Shown here in pieces: positions 8,540 to 17,824 of a stretch of DNA of 64,000 bases. Origin of the DNA: Micrococcales bacterium (GTDB lineage: Bacteria; Actinomycetota; Actinomycetes; S36-B12; UBA10799); NCBI GenBank assembly GCA_016703125.1, contig JADJCR010000004.1, positions 186,001 to 250,000 on the forward strand, in the 5' to 3' direction. Position numbers and translations under genes: made by a program. Below the pieces are notes generated by a model that was given only the letters and a program-made list of their open reading frames with translations, did not search any database and was not told the origin of the DNA. How positions within the stretch are numbered: the first letter of the stretch is position 1; every line of letters begins with the position of its first letter.

Positions 8540-9208
8540 TCACCGCACCCGGCGGAACCCCGGGTGCTCACCCAAAGTCGGCACCTCGCCGGCCACGAAC
8601 CGTGCCAACAACCCTGAGCACAAGGCCCGCGCACGATCCGGGTCCTGGCCCCCGCCGCACAACCGTCGCCCGAAACCCCGCGCCCGGCCCTGCAGGATGT
8701 CGGCGTGCCCGAGGTCCGGCACCACCAGGTGCACGGCTTCGGGCGTAGCGCGCACGAACTGCTCGTGGTTCGCCCCCACCGGGGCACACGGACCCGAGAC
8801 TCCGGCCCCGATGATCCAGGTCGGCCCGATGTACTCAGCGAAGCGCCGCGTTACGAGGTCGCGGGCCGGTCGCCGCCCCTGCCCATCGACGGGGTCCACA
8901 AGGCACAGGCCGGCGACCCGTTCGCCGAGGACCCCTGCAGCCAGCCACGCCGCCTGCCCCCCACGCGAATGTCCCGCGAGGAACACACGGCCGGGGAGTC
9001 CGGCGACCAGTTGCACCGCGGCCTCGGTCTCCTGTCGCACCGTGTGCTTGCCGCGCAGTGCAGCCAGCCCTCGCGGGTACAACTGCGGCACCACCAGGGA
9101 AACGCCCACCGGGTCGAGCAACGCCGCGTACGCCGACGCGGCGGTCATGAAGCCGGGCAGGAACACCAGCGTGCGGTCACCGCCGGTGTCACGCCGCAGC
9201 ACCGGCAC
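8540..9208 (-). CDS. Alpha/beta hydrolase
   Basis: About 222 residues with an alpha/beta-hydrolase core: LVFLPGF (oxyanion strand), nucleophile Ser81 in GHSRGG, and a late His in PDLGHADI. LCLVDPVDG is a candidate acid region. It resembles chlorophyllase/dienelactone-type small hydrolases, but the substrate is unknown. GTG codons at 9208 and 9202 lie inside the end of the upstream MFS gene; I chose the first, giving a 20-bp overlap and probable coupling. The frame extends to 9289, but that part is cysteine/arginine-rich out-of-frame MFS sequence and is not used. Confidence 0.8.
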   Translation of the reverse strand: MPVLRRDTGGDRTLVFLPGFMTAASAYAALLDPVGVSLVVPQLYPRGLAALRGKHTVRQETEAAVQLVAGLPGRVFLAGHSRGGQAAWLAAGVLGERVAGLCLVDPVDGQGRRPARDLVTRRFAEYIGPTWIIGAGVSGPCAPVGANHEQFVRATPEAVHLVVPDLGHADILQGRARGFGRRLCGGGQDPDRARALCSGLLARFVAGEVPTLGEHPGFRRVR

Positions 9209-10409
9209 CCTCGCGCCGCAGGGTCTCCGGCATGCGCAGGGCCAGCAACAGCGCCAGTGCCGACACAGCCACCCCCGCGGCGAACGCAACGGAGAAGCTG
9301 GAGCGGTCGAGCAACAAGCCCCCGACCAGCGGCCCGACGATCGACCCGAAGTCCGACATCATCTGGAAGCCGGCGACGACGGAGCCGCCGTGGTGCCCTC
9401 TGGACACGTCGCCGACGATGGCGGTCGGCGAGGGTCCGAGGAAGGCCCCCGAGACCCCGGCCACTGCCATCGCGATGAGGAACCACGCCGCGTTGGGGGC
9501 CGCGGCGAGCACCACCAGCGACAACACACCCACCGCCAGCCCGATCACGAGCGCGGGCTTGCGGCCGCGGTGGTCGGCTGTGCGGCCGCCGATCGCGAGC
9601 AGTGCCGCTTGCAGTCCCGCCGCCACCACGAACCCCACGCCAGCCAGACCCGGCCCTTCGCGCAGACCCTCCACCACGAACAGCGGGACCAGCGACGAGC
9701 GCAGGCCGAAGAAGACGAAGCCGTTGGCGAAGTTGGCGCCGAGCGCAGCCTGGTAGGCGGGCAGTTTCAAGGTCGGCAGGAAACCCATGCGTTCGGTGTC
9801 GTCGGCCAAATGCGGCGACTCCTGATGCTCGAGCCGCGGGAGCAACGCGACCGCCACGAGGAAGGCCGCCAGCAGCGTCCCCGCATACACGAAGAAGGGC
9901 GCGCGGATCGACAGCCCGATCACCAATCCGCCCACCGCCGGACCGGCGACGCCACCGATGAGGAAGCCGGCCTGGAATGCACCCGACGCCCGGCCGCGGT
10001 ACTCGGGGGCGGCAACCCGCAGCAGCAGGGCCGTCGCGGAGATGGTGAACATGGCCGAACCGGTCCCGCCGATCCCCCGCAGCAGCAGCAACTGCACGTA
10101 GTCGGTGGCGAACCCGGCCGCCAGGCTGGACAGGCCGACGATCGCCAGGCCGGTGGACATGATCGTGCGTTCACCGAAACGGTTGACCAGCCAGCCGGCC
10201 GCGGGACTGCTCACGAGGCGCATGAAGGCGAACACGCTGATGACGGCGCTGGCGGCGAATGCGGTGACTCCGAACGTGCGCGCGAACAGCGGGATCGCGG
10301 GGATGACGATGCCGAAGCCGAGCGCCACGCAGAACGCGATCGCCGCGAGGACGGTGACCTCCCTCGGCAGTCCGCCGATCCTTGGCACCCACGTCTTCAC
10401 GCGTGCCAC
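9189..10409 (-). CDS. MFS transporter
   Basis: A 406-residue protein with about 12 hydrophobic segments. NRFGERTIM after helix 2 and GGRTADHRGRKPALV at the mid-protein loop are both MFS motif A variants, and GIGGTGSAMF lies in helix 4. The pattern matches the drug:H+ antiporter (DHA1) group. It overlaps the downstream alpha/beta-hydrolase gene, so the two probably form an operon that may export and hydrolyse related compounds; that link is inference. It is divergent from msrA with 47 bp between starts. Confidence 0.88.
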   Translation of the reverse strand: MARVKTWVPRIGGLPREVTVLAAIAFCVALGFGIVIPAIPLFARTFGVTAFAASAVISVFAFMRLVSSPAAGWLVNRFGERTIMSTGLAIVGLSSLAAGFATDYVQLLLLRGIGGTGSAMFTISATALLLRVAAPEYRGRASGAFQAGFLIGGVAGPAVGGLVIGLSIRAPFFVYAGTLLAAFLVAVALLPRLEHQESPHLADDTERMGFLPTLKLPAYQAALGANFANGFVFFGLRSSLVPLFVVEGLREGPGLAGVGFVVAAGLQAALLAIGGRTADHRGRKPALVIGLAVGVLSLVVLAAAPNAAWFLIAMAVAGVSGAFLGPSPTAIVGDVSRGHHGGSVVAGFQMMSDFGSIVGPLVGGLLLDRSSFSVAFAAGVAVSALALLLALRMPETLRREGAGAAA

Positions 10410-10456
10410 TATCGCAGCCGGTTTCGCACTCGCCGGAACTGGGCGAGACTGGACAC

Positions 10457-11128
10457 ATGGACCTGCGCAGCATCTTCACCGACAAGCGCTCGATGGTGGC
10501 ATCCGAGAATGCCCTGCCGTCGCGCGACGCATCGCCATTCACCGTGCCCGACCGCAACGTCGTCCTGGGAACCCGCATGCACGCACCGTGGGATGACGGG
10601 GTCGAGGTGATCTACCTGGCCATGGGCTGCTTCTGGGGCGCCGAGGAGTACTACTGGCAGTTGCCGGGGGTGGTCTCCACGGCGGTCGGCTACATGGGTG
10701 GCTACTCGGGCTATCCCACGTACGAACAGGTCTGCACGGGACGCACGGGCCACACCGAGACCGCGCTCGTGGCCTACGACACGGCCCGCGTTTCGACGCT
10801 GGAGGTACTGCGGTTGTTCTGGGAGCATCACGATCCGACCCAGGGCTTCCGGCAGGGCAACGATGTGGGGACCCAGTACCGCTCGGCCATCTTCTGGACC
10901 ACGGAAGAGCAGCGCGCGGTTGCTGAGAAGACGCGAGACGCGTACCAGGACGTGCTGACCGCCCGCGGGATCGGGCCGATCACCACGGAGATCGAGCCGG
11001 CCGCCGAGCACACGTTCTACTACGCCGAGGAGTACCACCAGCAGTACCTGCACAAGGTCGAGCACGGTTACCAAAGTGGCAGTCTTTACCGGTGCCATGC
11101 GAATACCGGGGTGGCGTTGCCGCTATAG
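10457..11128 (+). CDS. msrA: Peptide-methionine (S)-S-oxide reductase, with altered C-terminal tail
   Basis: A 223-residue MsrA. The catalytic Cys58 lies in the invariant GCFWG, and the GYMGG and EHHDP substrate-site motifs are present. It repairs oxidised methionine in the cytoplasm. ATG 10457 is chosen because the conserved sequence begins shortly after it. The C-terminus reads HGYQSGSLYRCHANTGVALPL: compared with the tail relic at 19651-19710 there is an extra 18 bp (11071-11088), just before the point where the duplicated tail begins. The last ~45 bp recur in diverged form at 18.7 and 19.7 kb, so the 3' end of this gene appears to be the integration point of the accessory island. Confidence 0.95.
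   Translation: MDLRSIFTDKRSMVASENALPSRDASPFTVPDRNVVLGTRMHAPWDDGVEVIYLAMGCFWGAEEYYWQLPGVVSTAVGYMGGYSGYPTYEQVCTGRTGHTETALVAYDTARVSTLEVLRLFWEHHDPTQGFRQGNDVGTQYRSAIFWTTEEQRAVAEKTRDAYQDVLTARGIGPITTEIEPAAEHTFYYAEEYHQQYLHKVEHGYQSGSLYRCHANTGVALPL
11085..11128 (+). repeat. msrA-tail direct repeat A (putative att site)
   Basis: The sequence encoding YRCHANTGVALPL and stop forms the end of msrA here. It is the left member of three diverged direct repeats (A 11085, B 18712, C 19651) that bracket the two accessory cassettes. Just upstream, 18 extra bases with AAAG/CTTT ends interrupt the tail relative to copy C. Confidence 0.75.
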
Positions 11129-11689
11129 AAGGCATTGAGCCACTGCGAGTTGGTGGTTTGCGACTGATCGCCATGCACTGACCGCACCGATCGACCAACC
11201 CCCATGCCTCGAAGAATCGGCTTCTGCCAATGCCCGATCGGATTCTGAAGCCGACTAGCCCACTTCGGGGGCGCTGTCCGCACTGGCCAGCGGGTCATTA
11301 GGGCCTGCCTGCCGACCGAGCAAGTGGGGGGGAGCCGCACGTTCCCGATCCAGTAGGTCCGACGTGCGATTTCGCGACGTCGACGTACTAGTCGCGGCCT
11401 GGCCGAGAGCGCGACTGATACCAACCCCGCAGACCATTGGTGCTTGCCACCGCGTGGTGGATTGCGGCGGACCCCCCCCCCGCCCCCCCCCCGGGGCCCC
11501 CCCCCGCCCGGGCGGGGGGGGGGCGGGGGCGGGGGGGGGCCCGCCGCCCGGGCCGGGGGCCGGGGGGGGCCGGGCGCCCCCCGGGGGCCGGGCGGGGGGG
11601 GGGGCCGGCGGCCGGGGGCGGGGGGGCCGGGGCCGGGCGGCCGGGGGGCCGGGGGGGGGGGGGGGTTGGTGAGGCGACACCCTCGCCGG
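11129..11689. other. Left end of the island: no confident gene, includes a corrupted tract
   Basis: From the msrA stop to 11470 the sequence is ordinary, with moderate GC. I see no open frame with family features on either strand; a minus-strand frame at 11255-11455 reads as protein but matches nothing I recognise. 11471-11665 is nearly pure G/C homopolymer runs. A recombinase gene would not fit in the readable part. Confidence 0.5.
11471..11665. other. Low-complexity poly-C then poly-G tract (probable sequencing artefact)
   Basis: About 195 bp contain practically no A or T. C-runs of 8-10 change to G-runs of 8-15. Nothing like this occurs in the rest of the window except two similar tracts nearby. 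It most likely records unreadable DNA or bad base calls rather than true sequence; its real length is unknown. Confidence 0.8.
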
Positions 11690-12406
11690 TTGACTGTCAT
11701 CGAGACTCACCCAGGGTGCGGGCAGTCAGACTGTCTGGCGGTCTACAAGATCGTCGGAGACGATGCCCACAGTCTGGTGCATATGAACCACGAAACGGGG
11801 GGGCGCCGGGGGGGGGGGGGGGGGGGGGGGGGGGGCGGGGGGGGGGGGGGGGGGCATGGGGGGGGGGGGGCATCGGCTGCCATCTTCATGGGCCGCGAGA
11901 TCTGGGCTGGCCGGAAGCAATCATGGCCCGCGATCGCCGACGGGATCTCGTCGAGTTGTACGAATCCGCTGCCGACCCTTCTTGCCCCCTCAAGCACACC
12001 CGCGGCACGTCCCACATCGACAGGGATCCGCGCCATTTCCGCCTTCATGGAACGAGTCGCACTTGCTGTTCGTGTGCGCTGGATCATGGAGAACGGGGTT
12101 CTTGACAGCGCGGGTTACGAAGGTGGGGTTCGAAGGGAACACTTCCAAGCCCTGCCCATGGCCCAGCGGCAACTTGAAGAACTGCGAGGCGATCCCGGCC
12201 CGCTGGGGCTATTCGAGTACCGGTTCTGGTTCCTGCTTCCGTCGCAAGGAGAGAAGCCAGTTCTCGCAATCGATCAACATTCTGGCTTGGCCTGGGACCA
12301 AGACCGCGAGTATGACTTGCTCCAGACGTACAAGGACGTCGGCAGAGCAGCGTGGACAGACCACCTGGTCCGGCACCTTGGAGCGGTATTCCCACCCGCA
12401 CGCTGA
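11690..12406 (+). CDS. Hypothetical island protein, interrupted by a poly-G tract, start uncertain
   Basis: Outside the poly-G run the frame reads as a plausible protein. It starts LTVIETHPGCGQSDCLAVYK, and after the tract comes a ~170-residue part with RVRWIMENGVLDSAGYEGGVRREHFQ and a conserved-looking end, FEYRFWFLLPSQGEKPVLAIDQHSG. I recognise no domain. TTG 11690 is the first start after the upstream corrupted tract; the true start may be hidden in that tract. The internal tract at 11797-11870 encodes only glycine and cannot be real coding sequence. It is co-located with, but oriented opposite to, the NO VEIN-like gene. A defence-associated role is guilt by association only. Confidence 0.5.
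   Translation: MTVIETHPGCGQSDCLAVYKIVGDDAHSLVHMNHETGGRRGGGGGGGGGGGGGGGHGGGGASAAIFMGREIWAGRKQSWPAIADGISSSCTNPLPTLLAPSSTPAARPTSTGIRAISAFMERVALAVRVRWIMENGVLDSAGYEGGVRREHFQALPMAQRQLEELRGDPGPLGLFEYRFWFLLPSQGEKPVLAIDQHSGLAWDQDREYDLLQTYKDVGRAAWTDHLVRHLGAVFPPAR
11797..11870. other. Poly-G tract inside the hypothetical gene (probable artefact)
   Basis: About 74 bp of almost uninterrupted G lie within an otherwise normal coding sequence. Homopolymers of this length are implausible in a real gene. The reading frame happens to be the same on both sides, but the number of missing bases is unknown. Confidence 0.8.
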
Positions 12407-12467
12407 CCGAGTCGTGGACGATGGTGAGGGGTCGGCGGGGGAGATGCACCGCACGCGGCAGGTCGCC

Positions 12468-12652
12468 GGGGCGCCCCCCCCGACCCCCACCCACACCCCC
12501 CCCACACCGCCAGCGCGCCGCCCACCAAAGGGCAGCCGGCCGCACCCCCCCCGGCCCACCGGCCGCCCCCCCCCGCGCCCCGCCCGCCGGGGGGCCCCGC
12601 CCCCCCCGGGCGGCGGGGCCGGGCACGGCCGCGGGCCGGGGGGGGCGGGCTG
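12468..12652. other. C/G-run tract between hypothetical gene and NO VEIN-like gene
   Basis: The third low-complexity tract has mixed C8-C9 and G-runs with some readable bases. It lies in the 477-bp convergent gap 12407-12883. The rest of that gap (12653-12883) is readable, and I see no gene in it. Confidence 0.65.
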
Positions 12653-12883
12653 GCGCGGTGCCCGACTCGAGTCCGAGAGCCGGGTCACCTCTCTCGGGGC
12701 CGCTGTCACCGCGGACGCCAGCACACGGGCGAGAACCCCGAGGACACAACCGCCAAATGGGCAGATTCTCTGTAACCTCCGGCCTCCCGTCAACCGAACA
12801 CCATCCGGACTTGTGATCGACGAGGCCGGGCGACGGGGGGACGGCCACACCAGGCCTGGCAACTGCGCGTCTTCCGATTCGCT

Positions 12884-15800
12884 TCAGTCGTGCCCATGGA
12901 ATGAGCGCACCGACAGTTTCAACTCGTCAGCGGCGGCGAACTCCCTGACCCGAAGTTGGATGGTTCGTTTTCGGATGACGTCCTCCGCCTTCGATGAAGC
13001 TAGCGTGCCGATGGGGTCGCGTACGGCACGGACGAACGGGGCTGCGTTCTGGAGGTCGGCCCGCAGGTTGCCCACTAGGTACAACCAGAAGTGATCCCGC
13101 ATCGGTCCGCCGGCCGTCTTCCATTCGTTCCAGCTCATCGCCTGGACCTTGGCATCGACGCCTGAGGACTTGAGCTCAATCATCCGGTCGACCTCGGTAC
13201 CGACGATCGTCAGAATGTCGAACCCCGGATAGAGATCGCTGATTCCTTGGCTGCCGAGCCCCGCGAGCACCCGCTCAACCACCGGTGACTGCTCACAGGC
13301 TTCTTTGATCATGCCGGGTGAACTGACATCCACGATGAAGACGTCTGTTTCGGGAATCGGTTCGTCGCCGGGAAGGATTGCGATCGAACGACCAGGGAAG
13401 CGACGTTGCTCGAAGGCAATCGTGATGCGCATGCCGAGGCGATCTAGCTCACTGAGGTCTGTCCCCTGCGCCGCTCGGGGGGCACCAGGGGTGACGCTAC
13501 CCGCACCCCCTCCTGAATGCGATCCATTGGAGTGAACCCTTCCGCCGATCGCAACTGCGGGCGTATTCATGATCCGGATGATCTCGCCGTCGATGAGGAG
13601 GTCGTCGAAGTGATGCAGCGGGACGCGTGGCGCTGCCGGCAGCACTTCAGGTGGGTGGCCCACACGTGAGCCCGCGGCGGCCTCTGTCGATTCTCCATCA
13701 CTCTGAGATGTGACAGTCGACTCTGGCGCACCGCCAAGCCCCTCCGTCTGCACATCGTCGTGACCGGCCAGCCGTTCGGCCACCCCCGGGAGATTGTCTG
13801 AGGCGCCAGCCAGTTCGAGCAGTTGCGTGCGCATCTCGTCGCTGGCGGTGATGAAGGAGAGAAAGGTCTCCACAGTATTCACTCCGAGGGCCTGCGCAAG
13901 CGCCATTGCCAGTGCCTGTGCGTCCTCTGCTATCGGCGGCCACTCAGGACCGGTCCAGACGATGAAGCCCTGCAATGCGCCATCCTCGGCGTGCCGGACG
14001 TGATAGGTCCTCTGGGCGATGTCTCCGAGGTCTTCACCTTTGAATGCGCAACTCATCGAGAGGGACTCGACGGGCTCAACCCTTTCGATGAACTCGTCGA
14101 TCAACTGCTGGTCCTGGGCGCTTCGGTCTGCCCTATCAGCGCTCAGACGTGCCAGTAGCGAACGTCGGAGGTCGTGCAATCCACCGCGGAAGGTGGCCAT
14201 CTGGTCCTCATCGAGGGCTAGTTCTCCTGGCCGGACACTCCACTGCAGGGCTTCTTCGAGGAATGGCACACCGAAAAGCTCGCGAAGGGGTCTGTCGGCT
14301 CCCGGTTCGGCTTCGAGCACGAACAGCGGCACTCGATCCTGCACTCCACTTCGCTCTCGGCTACCAGGCACTGAGGCGTAGAGGACATCGCGAGCGGGAA
14401 GGAACTCGATTCCTGTGGCCGTCCGTGCGGCCAGTAGCGAAGTGGCCAAGGCCTTCGCGCCGGTAGTGGGCGTTCCGGCGAGCAGCGCGAACATCTGACG
14501 GTAGATGGGCCTCAGTTCGCGACGGGCGATCTGCTCAGTCACACCGTCGGGATTGATCTGCGAGAGGCGCTCGCACAGGTCACGGGCATCCTCGACGGTG
14601 AACGCCGCCGGAGTCAGTTCCCCACGGACCTGGAGTTCGTCCAGGCATGCACGCAGGGACGCAGCCGAAACGTCTTCTGGCTGCGTCAGAACGGGGAGAT
14701 AGGTGTCTGCGCTGCGTCCGCCACGCGCCAGCCTTCGTTCGAGTTCATCGGTGCGGCGCCACGTCTGCCCTGGACGCCGCGGTCCGCGGCTCGTGGGACA
14801 GATGGCGTGATTACGCAGCCGATGCAGCCAGAAGTCGGGGCCGCCACTGACCACTTCTTCGGTCGTCGCCCGTGGCGGCGCGGAGCGCGAAGAAGGCCAT
14901 TTGCCTGTCCCCACCAGAGCCAGTTCTGTCATCGTGTGCTTGGCGTAGTAGGGCCAGTTGCGGACCAGGTGCGTGAGGAGTTCACCTGCGACGGCGTTAC
15001 CAGCCTGGCGGGCGACCGTCGCGATCTCGTCAAGGCGGTCGAGGTTGTGCACCTGATACAGGTAGTGGTCAGTGGTCGTCCATCGAGGGTCGCTCTCGAG
15101 GGAGCCGATCAGGTCGGACTGGTACTGCGACCACGCATCGTTCAGCCCGTTGAACGCCCAGCCGCCCGGGAGCCCGAGGCCTTTCGTGCTGGTCCAGCCT
15201 GTACCGGTGTCGTCGACGTCGTGGAAGTGAATGAGGCGAAGGCCGCGGCTGACCCCAAGCCATGCGAAGAAGTTGCGCCACCGATCGTCGGCGGTCGTTT
15301 CCAACGCCTCATCGGTGTCATCCTCCAGGTCGACTTCGCCTTCGTCCTGGCTCGACTGGCCCGGGACTCCGGTCCCCTCTTCGGACTGGACCCCGAGTGT
15401 GCCTGCGAACTCGGCGAATGCCTCCGGCGCTGCCAGGAACTTCAGGTCCACCTTCTGGCCGGCGGCGGCCATGGCGTCGAAGATCCCCTCGACGGAGTCA
15501 TCCCCGACCCAGTCCCGTCCGAAGTAGACCTGGTGTGCAGGAGCCCACAAGAGTTGACCGTCTTGATCAGGCCGGCATGGAACCTCGAGTCGGCTCAGGT
15601 TGAAGAAGGCACGGTCGGACCCAAGGCGGCCCATCGGCAGCGGATTCTCCGGCTTCGTGGTCTTGCCAGCAAGACGGCAGATCGTCGCAAGCGCTTCGAT
15701 GGAGCGGTTCGCCTCCCGAAGTTCGGTGTCGATGCCGCCCTTGCGTGTGAAGCCGGGCAGCACGGCGGCGCGCATGACTTCCTCGAACCGAAACTCCTTG

Positions 15801-17698
15801 ATGCCGAAGAGCCCGTCCCACGCCTTCATGCGATCTCCAAGCACCGAACTCTGTTCCGACCGGCCCAGGTTCCCCCAGCAAACGGCGTGTGCCAAGAATC
15901 GGATCCGACGCAGCGGAAGGTCCTCCGCAGAGCCGGCCGGCGGGTAGAACGCAGTCTCATCTCCCAGTGCGATACGACGAACCCTTCCCGCCTCGTCCTC
16001 ACCAACCGGGAACACCGCTTCTGCCCGTGCGACCCCTTCGAGTTGTTGCCGCTCGCTGGCATCAGCTCGGTCCCACATCAGCGCGCACAGGTCGAGAACC
16101 GGATCGATCCGGTAGCGAGAATCTGAACCAACACGCAGAACCGCCTTGGCCGGGTCCAAGTGACGAGCGAGCGCCTGCAGCGACCGAGCAGCGGTGAGGG
16201 CAGTTGCCCCATAGTCCGCACAAACGGCCGCCAACTCGCCCTCGCAGAACTCCGGATCAGGGAAGTGCCTGTCTGAGACCGTGCTGCCGGCGGCCAACAA
16301 ATGAACGAAGGCCGGCCCCTGCTCCTCCAGTAATGGAGACGGTAGAACGACCTCGCGCAGGGTCAGTGCCTCGCCGCCGGACGGAATGAGCGAAGTCGCC
16401 GCGAGCCTGAGCGTGAGGGCCCGAGTGAGCAGATCGGCCGCAGGCCCTACGTCTGCGGCGCTGCGGTCAAGGATTCGAAGCACGTAGCGCAAGCCGCCCT
16501 TGTCGATCAGATGGGGCATGAGCAACCGCACGAACGTGTCGGCGGCCTGGTGCACGAGGTACCCGTTGTAGTTGTCAGGGGATTCATCGACTTGTACGTG
16601 TTGGCGCGACAGGTCCGTCGTGAAGGCGCCGTTGACCAGCACTGAGCATCCGGAGGGTTCCTGCGTTGGCAAGAAGACGTGGAAGCGCTGGTTCGAAGGT
16701 GCGATTCGCGGATCATCCTCGTCGCGTACGGCTACCGATACCTCAGTGATGTCCACCCCGTCCCACGCGGGCCCGGAGAGTCCATCGCGATGGCTGCCGA
16801 TGGGGACCTCACCGTTGTGGGCCACCCAGTACCGGTCTCCTTCTGCGTCCATGTTGACGAGATCGACCCGGTAGAGGCCACTGCTCTCCATGCCACTGCA
16901 GGGCTCGATACCGGCCTCAGCCACACGATGGCGCTCAAGAAGCCACTGCCGATCCGTCTTCTCCGCGGCCGTGACAACCTCGATGAGAACCTCTTCGAGA
17001 TGCTTCAGGAAGATGACACTCGTCATGGGCAGGGTCAACAACTGGTGCGCCAGAGCCGCAACTTGTCCCATCGTGAACCCCTCCCGAAATGGGAACCGGA
17101 ATGCGGTCCGGAAGCCTTCGCGCTGGAGGTCCCGCCAAATCGCGTGGTTCTGATCGATGGTGATTGGGAACCGCATGGCAGGGACATCACGAACCTGTCC
17201 GCGGCCGAGTCTCCCCCAGAGCAACCTGACCTGCTCGCCGGCGCTGTGCTTACCGAGACGGAACGCGACCGTCTCCGAGTACGCCTCCGGCGCATCCGTG
17301 ATCTCCAGCACGGACTTGAATCCCAAGCCCTTGTGACCGATGCTCGCTCGTTTCGGGCCCAACGAGCCGACTTTCGAACTGGCACCCAGTCCACACAACC
17401 CACGAACATCGGCTTCTGTGAAGGCCCGACCGGTATTGGCAACCCAGAGTTCATCATCTGTGACTCTGAAGAGAACGCGGTCATCCGTGCTGGCAATGCC
17501 TGCAAACGAGTCGTCGGCGTTCTGCAACAATTCGTAGACGAGGCGCCCCCGGTAATCGTGAGCGACCTGGGACTCCTGACTGACGTCCTCCTGGAGTCGC
17601 CCGGGGGACTCGCGATAGACGGCTAGATTCTCACGGCAAATGCTTTCCAAGACCGCGTGGGTGTCTGCGCTCTGCTCGGTCACGTTCACATCACCCAT
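12884..17698 (-). CDS. NO VEIN/sacsin-like GHKL ATPase with DUF3883-type C-terminus (putative defence protein)
   Basis: A 1604-residue protein. An N-terminal Bergerat (HSP90/sacsin-like) ATP site has the N box ELLQNADDS (residues 56-64, Asn60), the G1 box DDELWVANTGRAF and the G2 box SIGHKGLGFKS (119-129). A long middle region has no recognised domain. The C-terminal ~115 residues match the NOV_C/DUF3883 pattern, with GFDI (Asp1494) and IELKSSG (Glu1508, Lys1510), a PD-(D/E)xK-like arrangement suggesting a nuclease. The start is ATG 17698, preceded by GGTGGA. Bacterial proteins of this architecture are often found in defence islands; here it lies 127 bp downstream of a partner gene within the msrA-tail island. 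Its codons are visibly less GC-rich than the flanks. Confidence 0.85.
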   Translation of the reverse strand: MGDVNVTEQSADTHAVLESICRENLAVYRESPGRLQEDVSQESQVAHDYRGRLVYELLQNADDSFAGIASTDDRVLFRVTDDELWVANTGRAFTEADVRGLCGLGASSKVGSLGPKRASIGHKGLGFKSVLEITDAPEAYSETVAFRLGKHSAGEQVRLLWGRLGRGQVRDVPAMRFPITIDQNHAIWRDLQREGFRTAFRFPFREGFTMGQVAALAHQLLTLPMTSVIFLKHLEEVLIEVVTAAEKTDRQWLLERHRVAEAGIEPCSGMESSGLYRVDLVNMDAEGDRYWVAHNGEVPIGSHRDGLSGPAWDGVDITEVSVAVRDEDDPRIAPSNQRFHVFLPTQEPSGCSVLVNGAFTTDLSRQHVQVDESPDNYNGYLVHQAADTFVRLLMPHLIDKGGLRYVLRILDRSAADVGPAADLLTRALTLRLAATSLIPSGGEALTLREVVLPSPLLEEQGPAFVHLLAAGSTVSDRHFPDPEFCEGELAAVCADYGATALTAARSLQALARHLDPAKAVLRVGSDSRYRIDPVLDLCALMWDRADASERQQLEGVARAEAVFPVGEDEAGRVRRIALGDETAFYPPAGSAEDLPLRRIRFLAHAVCWGNLGRSEQSSVLGDRMKAWDGLFGIKEFRFEEVMRAAVLPGFTRKGGIDTELREANRSIEALATICRLAGKTTKPENPLPMGRLGSDRAFFNLSRLEVPCRPDQDGQLLWAPAHQVYFGRDWVGDDSVEGIFDAMAAAGQKVDLKFLAAPEAFAEFAGTLGVQSEEGTGVPGQSSQDEGEVDLEDDTDEALETTADDRWRNFFAWLGVSRGLRLIHFHDVDDTGTGWTSTKGLGLPGGWAFNGLNDAWSQYQSDLIGSLESDPRWTTTDHYLYQVHNLDRLDEIATVARQAGNAVAGELLTHLVRNWPYYAKHTMTELALVGTGKWPSSRSAPPRATTEEVVSGGPDFWLHRLRNHAICPTSRGPRRPGQTWRRTDELERRLARGGRSADTYLPVLTQPEDVSAASLRACLDELQVRGELTPAAFTVEDARDLCERLSQINPDGVTEQIARRELRPIYRQMFALLAGTPTTGAKALATSLLAARTATGIEFLPARDVLYASVPGSRERSGVQDRVPLFVLEAEPGADRPLRELFGVPFLEEALQWSVRPGELALDEDQMATFRGGLHDLRRSLLARLSADRADRSAQDQQLIDEFIERVEPVESLSMSCAFKGEDLGDIAQRTYHVRHAEDGALQGFIVWTGPEWPPIAEDAQALAMALAQALGVNTVETFLSFITASDEMRTQLLELAGASDNLPGVAERLAGHDDVQTEGLGGAPESTVTSQSDGESTEAAAGSRVGHPPEVLPAAPRVPLHHFDDLLIDGEIIRIMNTPAVAIGGRVHSNGSHSGGGAGSVTPGAPRAAQGTDLSELDRLGMRITIAFEQRRFPGRSIAILPGDEPIPETDVFIVDVSSPGMIKEACEQSPVVERVLAGLGSQGISDLYPGFDILTIVGTEVDRMIELKSSGVDAKVQAMSWNEWKTAGGPMRDHFWLYLVGNLRADLQNAAPFVRAVRDPIGTLASSKAEDVIRKRTIQLRVREFAAADELKLSVRSFHGHD

Positions 17699-17824
17699 TC
17701 CACCGCAAGGGTCGGACACTAGTCCGGTGCAAACCCAGGTTGATCTGTGCGTCCACGGCCGGGTGTCGAACCGCGAAACCAGGCACGGACGCGTTGCATT
17801 CCTTCGCAATGACAGATCCGTGGG

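Noticed and set aside
11471..11665. Biological G-quadruplex or recombination hot-spot sequence
   Set aside because: Runs mix long C and G blocks with no regular spacing, and similar poly-G sits inside a coding sequence; an artefact explains it better.
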